The notes beneath the pieces were generated by a model that ran no database searches, had not been told where the DNA came from, and was given only the letters and a program-made list of their open reading frames with translations. This document shows, one piece after another, positions 1-11,936 of a stretch of DNA of 64,000 nt; position 1 is the first letter of the stretch; each line of letters opens with the position of its first letter. Position numbers and translations under genes: made by a program. The stretch is from Ancylostoma caninum (Eukaryota; Nematoda; Chromadorea; Rhabditida; Ancylostomatidae), in contig JBAJFG010000172.1 of NCBI GenBank assembly GCA_037903475.1, forward strand, positions 3,650,001 through 3,714,000. Direction: 5' to 3'.

Positions 1-1316
1 GAGGCTATAGATCACAGCGGCGTTGCACGCCCTTGCCGGTGTTGCGATTGATGCTGGCGTTGCACTGCTGTGCCAGTGGCGAGCGTAAGGGTGTTGTTGC
101 GACTGGTGCCGGGGCTATAGGTTACAGCGGCGTTGCACGCCCTTGCCGGTGTTGCAATTGATGCTGGCGTTGCACTGCTGTACCAGTGGCGAGCGTAAGG
201 GTGTTGTTGCGATGTTGCAATTGATGCTGGCGTTGCACTGCTGTGCCAACGGCGAGCGTAAGGGTGTTGTTGCGACTGGTGCCAAGGCTATAGGTTACAG
301 CGGCGTTGCACGCCCTTGCCGGTGTTGCGATTGATGCTGGCGTTGCACTGCTGTGCCAGTGGCGAGCGTAGGGGTGTTGTTGCGGTTGGTGCCGAGGCTA
401 TAGATCACAGCGGCGTTGCACGCCCTTGCCGGTGTTGCGATTGATGCTGGCGTTGCACTGCTGTGCCAGTGGCGAGCGTAAGGGTGTTGTTGCGGTTGGT
501 GCCGAGGCTATAGATCACAGCGGCGTTACACGTCCCTGGTGGTGTTGCGAGTGATGCTGGCGTTGCACTGCTGTGCCAGTGGCGAGCGTAAGGGTGTTGT
601 TGCGACTGGTGCCGAGGCTATAGGTTACAGCGGCGTTGCACGCCCTTGCCGGTGTTGCGATTGATGCTGGCGTTGCACTGCTGTGCCAGTGGCGAGCGTA
701 AGGGTGTTGTTGCGATGTTGCAATTGATGCTGGCGTTGCACTGCTGTGCCAGTGGCGAGCGTGTGTTGTTGCGACTCGTGCTGGTGCTTAGGTTACAGCG
801 GCGTTGCACGGTCTTGCTGGTGTTACAGTGCTGTGCCAGCGGCGAGCGTAAGGGTGTTGTTGCGACTGGTGCCGGGGCTATAGGTTACAGCGGCGTTGCA
901 CGCCCTTGCCGGTGTTGCGATTGATGCTGGCGTTGCACTGCTGTGCCAGCGGCGAGCGTAAGGGTGTTGTTGCGACTGGTGCTGGGGCTATAGGTTACAG
1001 CGACGTTGCACGCCCTTGCCGGTGTTGTGATTGATGCTGGCGTTGCACTGCTGTGCCAGCGGCGAGCGTAAGGGTGTTGTTGCGACTGGTGCGATTGATG
1101 CTGGTGTTGCAGTGCTGTGCCAGCGGCGAGCGCAAGGGTGTTGTTGCGACTGGTGCGATTGATGCTGGTGTTGCAGTGCTGTGCCAGCGGCGAGCGCAAG
1201 GGTGTTGTTGCGACTGATACTAGGGCAAAAAGTTACAGCGGCAGTGCACGCCCTTGCTGGTGTTGCGAGTGATGCTGATGCTGCGAATGATGCCGGCGTT
1301 GCACTGTAGTGCTGGT
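1..1316. repeat. Minisatellite, 110-bp unit, window edge
   Basis: The phrase GCACGCCCTTGCCGGTGTTG recurs at 110-bp spacing (near 26, 136, 416, 636, 896 and 1006). Higher-order variants carry an extra 50-60-bp partial unit (near 205 and 712) or a shortened unit (near 1090 and 1150). Units degrade from about 1240 and the array fades by 1316. It continues off the left edge of the window. Short open frames on both strands here are consequences of the repeat, not genes. Confidence 0.93.
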
Positions 1317-2231
1317 GTCCTGCAGGAGCATGTTTTCGTATTGTCTATACACTGCATTACCAGTTTCATGCGTGAATATATCTGGGTGTCCAATTTTCCT
1401 TGCGTTGCGCACAGGTGCTGGTGTAGCCCGTGGCTCTGAATATGCAGGACGGGGGTGGGTGGAATCTTCCCGTGTTGGTAAATATGTGTTTCTTCCGTGC
1501 TTGTTGAAATTTAAGTCAAATAACATTCAGATCCAGGCGATGACCACTCGAGAAGCAAAGAATGGAACAGTTTCCCTGGAATATATGTTCACTCGGCCTA
1601 TAAAATATCCAATAAGGAGATACGATTCGCCTATCTTGAGGATGCACAAAATCGGTGAGGGAAGTCTATATTTTCCTTTTATTTTTTTTGGAGAACTTAG
1701 TTACTGGGCAGGAATTTTAACATCCTTTTCCTATGGGTATTGTGTTGGCAGTATGGTACCATTTTACTCGAGCTTATTTCCGAGACATAGGCTCTCAATG
1801 TAGTTCGCGAATTTCCGACGAGGGTATGCAAGAATCAAACATGTAAATTATTATAGAGAGCTGGCCGAAGTTGATGGACGAATTTGTACTAGATTGTATT
1901 TGTAATTTGTACCTGTGTCAGACGTGCACATAACTCTCATCTTCTTCATTATTGAATTGCATGTGTATTGCGCCCTGTAATATGTAGTATAAATTGGTTC
2001 ATTACCTGTGGAAAACCTCAGGAAACGTCCACAAGTTGTAGGAAAGCTTCAAGAGCTGGCAAATCTGTTAGAATATCTAGGTTATTCCACCCCAATGCTA
2101 AATGAACTATACATTTGCTGTAATTTGCTGTAAATAACTGTGATTAATGATTAATTAATTAATTAATGTAATTAACTGTAATTTGCGAGTGAAACCTCTT
2201 ACGAACTAAACGAGTTTTTCCTTAATTGCAG
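1317..2231. other. No recognisable gene; upstream of GT92 gene
   Basis: An open frame runs from the satellite to 1803 on the + strand but begins inside degraded repeat units and resembles no family I know. The first exon of the downstream GT92 gene, which should encode a signal anchor, may lie here, but I could not place it. Confidence 0.4.
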
Positions 2232-4843
2232 ACGAGCAATTAACGCGTTAGTGAATGGCAAATGGCGCCGGGTGAAATCAGCCTGCTTCAATGAGACTTC
2301 TTGTGAAGATTATCTGTACTGTACGATAGCCACCAGATTCGGATCTGTAGATATCTCTTCTGCACGACACTCAATAAAGGCGATATCATTAGTAGCAGAA
2401 GGAAGCGAGGAGTTTTTCAACGTCAATGTAAAGTAAATTTTTAAATTTACCTCCATTTCTGGTTTTCGCTTCCATCGATAAATCATTAATTTCGATTTAA
2501 ATCTATCAATTCCATATTTTATCAATAAATTTCAAGGGATGTCTCAATGGGTGAGAATCATGTATACGAACATGCTGTTGGAGTATGTGTGCAGCCTGTG
2601 TTCTACCTCGCAGATTGGCCTCTGGTTATTCAGGTGAGGTGGTCCTCAGGACCGCACTCTTTCTAGATTCGAGTATTCAATATTAGCTATCTAACTTCCA
2701 AGGTACCATAGTCCTCTTGTATGTGGGTTTGATGCTGATCCACTTTATTTGGGTAGATTTCGTATTGAGTCCCTCTGAAAGATCCTTTTTGGTCTCCTTG
2801 GCATTCCACAAAAGTCCATGATTTCAGTTTTTCGAGTCGTGGCTTGCTCAGGGAGCAAGTAAGTTTTACTTCTACATGCATTCCTACACAAGACAAGTAA
2901 GTGTCTTTTTCTATGTTTTCTAATACTACATACATATGAACCGTTTTCTTTTTTAAAATTTTTGAAAATTGGGGCGAGGCATGCACTGCCTGCAAGGGAC
3001 GATGCTAACCAATCACAGGCAAGGCGGTAGTGAGCACGTTTAAGCCAATGGTTACTTTTCTACGCAAAAAAAAATTTAAAACTGCTAAGAGCGAGGTATG
3101 GATTGTTCTAAACTAGAGTAAAATTTAAGCTAGAGGGCAGTCTTTGTATCTTTCTTATTATTTTTGTATCTTTCTTATTATTCCGATTGAGGTTGGTGCG
3201 GTACTGGATTTCTACAAGCGTAAACTGGGCAAGGATCTGGAGTTGATCGTTTGGTCGGACCTCCCAGTACGCGAACGAGACCGTGGCAACTACGAAAAAG
3301 ACCCGAACAGCCGGGTATTCCGCCATGCTGCCATCGCCTTTATGCATGATTGCATGCTGCGAGCGAGGTGTTTCAAAGAATTCACATTTTCTGGGTTACT
3401 CATCAGTAATGGAAGATCTAAACTATGGTTACTGCAGATCCAATGTTAAATGGATAGCCAACTTCGACTTGGATGATTTTCCCGTTGCGGAACATCTCAA
3501 TCTTCCGGAAGCTCTGGACAGTATCGAAAAAGAGAACAAGACTATTGCTGAGATAATTGTGGATTGGAAGCTGACGAGGCAAAAGGTATGGGGAGGTTCA
3601 AACTATCTGGGCGTGAAAGTAAATGTTTGTCCGGGCAATTCCCACAGAATGAATTTCGAGAAAATTCACCACGGACTCGTTTCATTGTGGTGCTTTCCAG
3701 ATTCATTGGGAATCCCTTCGAACGCCTGGAGATATTCGTTTTATGCTTTCTGCATCAAGATTAATCGCCGATGACAGTATACGGTACGATTACCGTATCT
3801 CAAAGAAGATGTTCACACGCCCTGAACGGGTGAGTATCGGCTTACCCCGCCTCCCGTCACATAACTGAAATGCCTATGGATCTATCGTAGTAAATTTCAG
3901 GTAGCCGTCTTCGATATGCACAATGTCTACCGTAACGAGCTCATACCAGGACAGAAAAGGCAGTACGGGAATGTCTACTACTCTGGTCGAAAACTGTTTC
4001 TCTTGCATATGAGGTTTGACTTTCTAGACTCTGCTGTGCTGCGGAAGTTCCGCAATGAGATCTCCCTTCTACTCAGCCCTAAATTTTTTAGGCGTTTTCA
4101 ACGCCACCTTGTTAACGACGACACCCGTTTCAACACCACCGTAAACACCAGGTTCTTGGTGACATTAAATAGAAGCATGATGAACAACTTTAAGAAACGA
4201 TTACAGTACGACGAATTTGCAGGTACGTAGTTACGGACTATCGCAGATATTCGTGTCCATTTAAGTATATGTTGTATTTTTCAGGCTATCAAATGTCACC
4301 ATGGGCCACGGAAGCCACTGAAATCTTGCGGAATCTTGAGCAATGCAGGAAGGAGGCATTTGGAGTTTTATTAACGGATGAGAACAGGATGTGTCAGCAG
4401 AGTTCTGGAGGGTGAGGGTTCTTTTGCTCACCCACAAGGGCTAGAAGAGCAGTAGCAGTACAACCCCGGATTTGGAAATCATTCTGTTTTGCCCGTGGCC
4501 AAATTTTGGAATTAAAAAAATAAACTTTCCACTTTGCACCATAATTCAAAATTTTGCTATCTGAGTGAAGAATAAACCTGAATAAGAAGCTTCCTAATTA
4601 GACCAAGCAGATAATCTTTACTGTCATAAGGTGAGCGAGAGCTTCGACATTAACTTAGGAAAACTATGGAAGAGCAAGAAAATTCAAGAAACATATGAGT
4701 TTTGGCGCTCAATGAAATTTTTGTTTTTCAGATGCGAACCGATGTTGATGACGAGGTCAAAGTTCATCCGTGCTCCTATTTCATGGGTGGATCTGGCCCA
4801 CACCGCTCACTTTAATAATTACACTGTTTCTCGAAAGCACTAG
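2232..4843 (+). CDS. Glycosyltransferase family 92 (DUF23) protein, 5' end and one exon not found
   Basis: Eight exons fit with consistent phase: 2232-2432, 2537-2633, 3192-3367, 3438-3585, 3701-3829, 3901-4222, 4285-4411 and 4732-4843 (stop TAG). GT92 enzymes are Golgi type II membrane glycosyltransferases, typically galactosyltransferases. Family hallmarks seen in order are VCVQPVFYLADWP, VLDFYKR..LG, VFRHAAIAFMHDCMLRAR, the DXD-type metal site FDLDD, FTRPERVAVFDMHNVY and a Cys-containing C-terminus. Two things are odd. No N-terminal signal anchor was found. The block normally lying between LADWPLVIQ and AVLDFYK (about 20 residues with E.W...G....Y) is absent, although the splice across the gap stays in phase. 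It may be a missed exon in 2634-3191 or a real loss making this a pseudogene. The family call is secure; integrity is uncertain. Confidence 0.85.
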
Positions 4844-7170
4844 CAATACATAAACAAAATGTTAGTAAAAGATGTAAAACAAATAGTAAGACTGAAAATG
4901 AAGCTGATAAATTCTCGAACGTGATAAATGTGCTTACTTGTATTATATAAACTCTAAAGAAAAGCAATACAGACGATTTACTTTGGTACATGAAGAGAAG
5001 AGTAGTTGAATCGTGTTGCTAATTCGAACCTGCTTCTGCTGGTGCGATTATGGAATCTGCCAGGATTCCCCTACATTGGGAAATCGGCAATGTCCAAGAA
5101 AGTCGTTACACATGGATTATCTTAGCGATCAAACTTGGTAAACCCTTAATGCTGTCCCCTTTGTTTAAAAAGTCTCGAGTGATACCTAATCTTCATAAAC
5201 AATGTGATTAAATGTGAGATTAAAGCATGTACTTAAGCAGAATTGTCACCTAATATGGATGGTGTCTCATAAAGACAAAGTACATTTTCAAAACAATGAA
5301 CGCGTTTCGGATAGGTCATTCTGACGTTGGCCTGGATAGAGGTCTAAAGTCCGTAGATGGAGAAGGTCAAATTTTCCCAAGAATCTATGAATTAGCGTAA
5401 GCTAGGATCATGTAAACAAATAGAAGGTATAAACGAAATTCAAGGAAATTCCACCGACAAAGGAATGATGGAAAAATAAGCTTGCTTTGTTAAAGGTAGC
5501 ACTCACGGAAATTTTTGGCTTGAAGCTTTATATATACAGTATATCAGGGTTTTTAGGGACGATGAACTCATTGACAACGATGAAGTAGCGTGAAACACGC
5601 GAAAAACACAGAAAATTATGGCGGTATTTCATGTGTTTCCACAGCGCGGCCTAGTGTTCTGTGATGGGTCCCGCCACGGAACTCTGCAAATGGTACGAAT
5701 TTCGCAGTTTTATGATGTGATCTACAAGAATTTCTTTTACATCTATGTTTCCCTATAAATATGATAGGGACTGAGTCATAGCTCATCCAATCTGAGTTGT
5801 TCGTTAAATATCTGAATTTCATTTCCTGAGGCAAGTTCTTTTAGAACGACTGGAACAACACTGGTGATGCTGCACTTTCTTGCGGAGGTGCTGCACCTAC
5901 AAATGTGCAGTTCGACACTTCAATCGTTCATTGGTATGCTAGTGCAGTAGCCTGAAGCGCAGAAAAAGAACCTAAGCGAGAAGTACATCCTACTTTATCC
6001 TGAGTGGGTTCTAGGATTTTCCTCACCAATTCCTTCATCACAATTTATGTATGTGTGAGATATTAGAAATAAATAAATGAAAAAAATTCATCATATTATA
6101 CGTAGTCATGATGTTCTGTGTGAAATGCTGTAGGGCTATGGAACTTTCCTCCTGGAGTGGAGAAATTCTCTGGTTTCCTATGTTTATGTTTTTCTTTTGT
6201 TAGTTGCGATAACTGTTTATTTTCCCTTCTTGGGAAATTTGTTTCATCTAAAAGCAGTTCATGGAAAAGCTGATGACGTCACCAACTTAATCAGCCACTG
6301 CCCCTTTGAGCTCCAGCTCCACGCCGTTGATTTTCGTCGTTGCTTTTCACAGCGGAAAAGGTCTCTTGAGCTTTAGAATCCATTCACCATGAGTAATTCT
6401 GTAAAGCTGGTGGAAGTCATTAACCTTTCTGCAGAAAATGGGCTTCCCTAGGGCAAAACTTCTGTTTCTTTCGTTGTCACTGGTACTTGTTAGTAGAACA
6501 AAGAGACGAACCCAATTATGCGCAAGTAGTTCTCAAGTATAATTAGTTTCCTAGCATAATGCAGAAGTGTCCTGTACTTTCTTTCACCTTTTCGATATCT
6601 AAACAAAGTGAAAATCTGAAGTCCTGCACATGTTGTAGAAAAGTCAAAGTTTAGATGCTTTTAATACTTAATGTGTCGATCCAGCGTCACCAGCGTTTTA
6701 AGCGAATAAAATGTCTATACAATAACAACTCAAACGCGAGAATATACTTATGTAGAAGCACTAATGAAGTTGTTCTTCGAAGAACATTGTATGAGTATTT
6801 CGAAGAACATTGTATGATTATCCATATTCATGCTTTCAGCCTTAAAATATCCATTTCCGTGCCCCGTTTCTGATCTCCTGGTATAAAATAAAATATTCCA
6901 GAAAAGGAAGTTTATGAAGATAGCAAAAAATAATGAGTTTTCTATGAAAATGCTATACATTTGCTACTCGTTTTAGTTATGTTGCCGCCGGAATGCCACT
7001 AAGATAAAAGCGGGTGTTAACCCTTGTTAAGCGAAGACAAACACGCAAAACAACAATAATTTCCTTAAAGAGTAAAAGAAGTAAACAAAGTGGCAATAGA
7101 CTGGTGCTAAATCGCACAGCACGAATGAGAAGAAAAGGTGCAATTCAAATGACAACACAACTTATGTATG
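4844..7170. other. Intergenic, nothing recognised
   Basis: AT-rich sequence with no open frame that joins into a plausible gene, no tandem array and no clear inverted repeat. Confidence 0.5.
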
Positions 7171-7443
7171 TACACTGGACGGCAATGGCGGTAGCCCATC
7201 TGCGGCCACGAGAAGGACGCAGCGCAACCGCGCCGCGCGCGCTGGGACCGGTGTCGTCTGCTGCCGGAATGTTATTTCCATTCGCTTTCTTCCCGATTTG
7301 GTCAAAAATCCTTAAAATCGGGCAGAAATGCTCTAGATATAGCATAACAACAGCAAAAAACATTGTTTACGAAGCGTGCGACGCGGTTGCGCGGCGTGCT
7401 TCTTGAGGCCGCGGATGGGCCACCGCCATTGACGTCTACTGTA
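7171..7443. mobile_element. MITE family 1, copy 1
   Basis: The ends form terminal inverted repeats of about 35 bp: TACACTGGACGGCAATGGCG on the left, and the complement of CGCCATTGACGTCTACTGTA on the right. The interior holds CG-rich CCGCGCCGCGCGCG blocks and an AT-rich core with CTTCCCGATT..GTCAAAAATCC. Related copies lie at 40870-41103 and 45461-45722. It has no coding capacity. Confidence 0.85.
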
Positions 7444-9984
7444 TATGTCAGCGTTTCCAGCGCTGGCGATCGATTGCCCGTGGGTCACCTTATTGGAGAT
7501 CATCGCGTCCTATTCGTCCTTTATTTTCTTCCACCTGGACCAATTCATTAAATGCATACATATATGAACAAAAAGTTGTCCTAACAGTGCTTTTCACGGA
7601 AACCTTTATGTACCTGGCTGTGGGTGGTCACGAAAGGAAAGTGTTAACTATGTAAAAACCATCACATATTATCTCTGCTTTTAACCGCTTCCGTGAATTT
7701 CATGCATCCTTCACCTAATAGCCACTGTAGGGTCCACACATCGCGCTTTTGCTTTAAAATGTCTCCTTCGAAGGAATATTTCATGCAAGTCTGAAAAACA
7801 TCCATTAATACATTCGCTCCAACTAGAAAGTGGCCCTCAAGCCTGTCGCTTTAAGGAAAGTGCATGTATCAACCGAATTTCGGCTATCTTCCCACATGCG
7901 TACATCGCGGACTCAGTTTTCAGATTTTTCTTATCCCTCTGGCACCTCCCAGAAATTGAGAGGTTCCCTTGTGAGTGGCAAGAAGTTGTCCTTCTCTACT
8001 CTGATTCTCGAAATTCTTTCCATTCTAAGAAATAGTATTTTGAGTCCTAACTCTCTAACCTCTTAACCGTTGAAGCTTCTTGAGAATACCTGATTTTCTT
8101 CACGAACTAAGCTAGGCCTAGGCAACGTAGTGCTCATGAACAAATGACTAATTTGTGAAAACTCATGTCATGTGGATGTGGAAGTGTAGAAAATCCTCTA
8201 TTCCCAGTGGCATGGATAGCGAAAAAAGAGCCCGGCCGAACTCCCAGCCGAGTTCACAAATTATTCAGCGAATCTCTCTCGATATCCTCAGAATAGACCT
8301 TGTATTCGCCTCTATGCAGCCCTCACTATGCTTCTGCTTTGAATACTAATTGGTAGGATATGAGAAACCTAATTTTTTATTATTCGAAATTGCAGGTCAT
8401 GAGTATAGTTCTTTGCTGGACTAGCACAATCATCACGATGATCCCACGTCATATCTCATATTTAATGAAGTCAAATGTATATCGAAAGGACGTAATTATC
8501 GTTGAAATTTGCAGAAATTCAACTACAGCTCATTACACCATTAAAATTGAAGAAGAAGTGGATTTCTATTGATGAACGGTTACGCGTTAATGCGGTAGTA
8601 TGTTCAGCTACCATAAAAAATTCAACAACTTCGATCAATTGGAATTTTAATCATTCCTATGGATTTGAAAATTAATTACTCGGGGTGTATTACGGTGGAC
8701 CAATGGAGCTACTACATTAGTCTATTTATGTACAATTATTAGAAAAGCGCGTGAGTTGTTTTATGCGTGGTTAAACTTTAAAAATCTAACCACCTTAATG
8801 TGAAATGAATGTCGTTAGCGCTTGGGCAACCTTTAAATGATCTGACAAAGCTCACTGGTATAAATAACCGACCATTAGCGCAGTCAAATAAGAGAATTTA
8901 CTGTTATTTTAAGATATTGGACATTGGACCTCTTCTGCCCCTCCGGTGACCCCTTCTTGCGAGTCACTTTATAGGCGCAGTCTCCATAGAATCGTTTTTG
9001 GGGTCTTCACATGATAAGAATCTCCATGGGCTGCTGATCACGATAGTATCCGTGATTTCGCGCAAAATTCCTGGAAACCTCCTTTTCGAGTACCAACTTT
9101 CGAGGAGCTTGTGGGCGGAGCCAAGAAGAATGTGACCATGCGCTCCATTCCTGGTCGGGAGCGCACCTTCCAAGCACCCTTACTAGGTAGTGGGATGATG
9201 TGTGACTTATATGAGGAATATGAATCTGTTCAGAAAGTGTATCCCAGGGAGTGCGTTATCCAGAAATCTCGCCCTCTCATCTTACCCCAGCTCCTCGGCT
9301 CCACCCATAGCCTCCTCTCCGCCCCCATGAGTTAAGGCTCGAAGACGGGTTCTTGGCAATGTTCAACTGAACCACCTCTATCGTGGTGATCAGCAGCTCC
9401 TAGAGATCCTTTCTTCACAAGGTCTGAAAGAGGATTTTGAGGTAGCGGAGTGGCTTTAGTCAACGCACATATAGGTGTTTCGGGGAAATTTACTATCCAA
9501 AATCAATAATATTGGCATGTACGTCCACGCGACAGCACATTTTACCGGGCTCAATGGATTAGTTTTATTTTATTTTTTGTTTTCTTGGTACTTCTAAGTA
9601 AGCAAAGTTCCTTTCGATTTCCTGCTAATCTACCAGAATACTTCCAGAGAGGAAACGAAGACTTACAATTAGTTTACTACTCATTTCAACAATTTTTCTC
9701 ACTTCAACCGCAACGGTTAGCACATCTAATTTCCCTTCCTCATGGACTCAAGTCAGCTACAACCAGTAGCTGTGCATGTAAGTGACAGCGCAGTAGTGAC
9801 TATGTTGCTCATAGAGTAGTAAACAACATGGGAGACACTGCTTTAGCTTGAAATCTAGACGTTCTATGCTGTTGTCATCTTGTTTACTTATTCGTGTAAT
9901 TACCTATTGTGGGAAAAGTAATGCTAGGAGCATCTTGCAAGCCTGGAAATATGGTACATGGAAGCTCATCTGAAGGTTTCCATG
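7444..9984. other. Intergenic, nothing recognised
   Basis: Several short open frames occur (for example near 7830, 8155 and 9111), but none links to plausible neighbours or resembles a known protein. Confidence 0.45.
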
Positions 9985-10146
9985 TATTTTTTATTATTAT
10001 TTTTAGTATAATTTTTATTAATTATTTATTGTTGTAACTAAAATTCTATTAACTTTGTTTTCCATCTGGGTCCTCAAAGCGGCGGAGACCCCTCTTTTTT
10101 TCCACGCTCCCCTCTCCCTCCCGCCCACTTTCTGCGTCCGCCACTT
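9985..10146 (-). mobile_element. Partial CAGTGGCGGAC-type DNA transposon
   Basis: This is the reverse complement of one end of the element at 60020-60268. Both contain CCACGC(T/C)CCCC, GGTCCTCAAAGCGGC or its equivalent, the word CCATCTGGGTCC and a TA-rich core. The right end GTCCGCCACT matches that element's terminus. The left end is lost in TA-rich sequence. Confidence 0.7.
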
Positions 10147-10893
10147 TAACCATCTATTTTTTGAGTATTCCGTCATTGGATTCAGAATTGACATCTTCGA
10201 AGCCTGGATTCGTTTAATGCTTTGTTAAGATTGGCTGAAAATAGCCAAGAAGTCCTAAGCACGCACACCCGCCTTCACATTACCCTGTCCTCTGTTCTAT
10301 ATGGATATGAGAGGAATAGCTGTGTTCAGGTTAACCTCTTATTTATCACATTATAAAGAGAATATGTCTCCCTGTGTTCTTATATATTCCACGAATATCA
10401 TCTTCCCGTGAACTCATTCGTTAGTCATTCATGTATCTGCTGAGTAAGAAGCTTGTGAGCTGCTTTGTTCCTACTATAAAGGAAAGGAAACCAGCTTAAG
10501 TGAGAAAACTATTCACTTATTTATCTGTTTGTTGCTTACGGCTCATGTTCAGGAGCTCCTACTCAGGTTTCGCTGGATATGTAGGGTAGATTACGCTGAG
10601 GTTGCGGTAACAGGGTGCGCTTCGATGAGGATGGTTGGCTCACGGTTTCCGATGCTCAAATCTACAGCTTTTTTTCCTTTGAACCTGGTTTTTCTGTGAT
10701 TTCATGCTCAGATTGTCTTCTCTATGAAGAATTCCTTGCAGCATATTGTGATGTAGGAATAAATAAGCAAATAAGTGAACAAAACAGCAGGTTATACTAG
10801 AATCAGGTCATATTTCCATACAGTCCGGTCCGGCAGCCACTGCAAATGGGCGCCGGCGGGCGCCGGCCGCCGCCACCCTCCGGCGCCCCCGTA
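10147..10893. other. Intergenic
   Basis: No gene is seen. A short CG-only block (10848-10890, GGCGCCGGCGGGCGCCGG) lies immediately before the TTAA element. Confidence 0.45.
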
Positions 10894-11936
10894 TTAATGA
10901 GTTATAAATCACTCGAGCTTGGGAGAAAGCGAAGAAAAATACAATTTTAGTCCATAGTAGACAGGGTAGATAAGCCTAACCAAATATTTAAGAATGGGTT
11001 TAAGGCTTAGGCTTAGGCTTCATAGGACCCCTTTCCACCTAAATTTCTAAGATAAACTACGATAAGTGTAAGTGTAAGTAAAATAAGACACCATTTGTAT
11101 ATTGCATCGCGTGCGCGCATAGCTCAGTAGGTTGAGCGAATGATCGACGTTGTGGTGGTCAGGGGGTCGAATCCTGCCCTGTGCCCCCGTTTTGCAAATA
11201 CTGCCTACGACCGCTGCAGTTATCTAACATACTCCAACATAAAAAGTAGCCCGGATGGCTCAGTGATTTGAGCGGCAGATTGCAATCTGTCCCTATCGCT
11301 GGTTCCACTCCGTTGGAGATCCAGAGTTAAGTATCGCAGTGTTTGGGGTTCACTGCTTGGAACGTCCCCCGTGATCTCCTTCGGGTAGTCCAGGAAGGCA
11401 TCCGGCAACGTTTTGCATAAATTTCGAAGATAAACTACGATAAGTGTAAGTGTAAGTAATAGTAATAGTGTAAGTAATAGTGAAAAACCACTTTTTCAAA
11501 GTTGAGGGAAACCGGGAGAGAGTAACTCCGCCGTAAAGGACTGCTCCACGAAAGATAAATGACAGCGGTAGAACTACTTCGCAATGGATATGGAACAGTT
11601 TGTACGGATTTCAATTATTTCTGAGGATCCCGAATTGGATGAGCTTTATTATTCAGATGGGATAACTGAAGTACTGTGTCCATCTATAGAAGAATAACGG
11701 CCATTTTTGTATTCGCGAAGCAGTGTACTATAGCAGAAAATGGAAGAGTTGGCTTCGCTTATTGTGTATTCAGAAATCTTTCCCCATGAAAATCACAAAA
11801 ATGAAAAAACGTGAAAGTTGTGAAAATGGTCCCCTGCTTTATAGCCTTAACATATCCACTGCACTCTGTCTACTATGGACTAAAATTGTATTTTTCTTCG
11901 CTTTCTCTTAAGCTCGAGTGATTTATAGCTCATTAA
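10894..11936. mobile_element. TTAA-flanked element with ~70-bp inverted repeats
   Basis: The left end TTAA-TGAGTTATAAATCACTC and the right end GAGTGATTTATAGCTCA-TTAA are inverted copies that stay nearly identical for about 70 bp, through CTCGAGCTT, GAGAAAGCGAAGAAAAATAC and TTTAGTCCATAGTAGACAG. TTAA at both edges is the target-site duplication typical of piggyBac-type transposons (known property of that superfamily). There is no transposase frame, so it is non-autonomous. About a third of the interior is a dimeric SINE that landed inside it. Confidence 0.85.
11105..11485 (+). mobile_element. Dimeric tRNA-derived SINE
   Basis: The first tRNA-like unit has an A-box (TAGCTCAGTAGGTTGAGCG, 11119) and a B-box (GGGTCGAATCC, 11163). 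The second has an A-box (TGGCTCAGTGATTTGAGCGG, 11257) and a B-box (GGTTCCACTCC, 11301). A tail of AAGTGTAAGTGTAAGTAATAG repeats ends near 11480. Acceptor stems do not pair, so neither unit is a working tRNA gene. The same dimer occurs on the minus strand at 30400-30790. Confidence 0.85.

Noticed and set aside
1..1526. Several open frames in the first 1.5 kb
   Set aside because: All are read through 110-bp satellite units and repeat the same peptide words.
11110..11320. Two possible tRNA genes on the + strand
   Set aside because: A- and B-boxes are present, but acceptor stems do not pair, anticodon arms are malformed, and the same dimer recurs elsewhere. It is a SINE.
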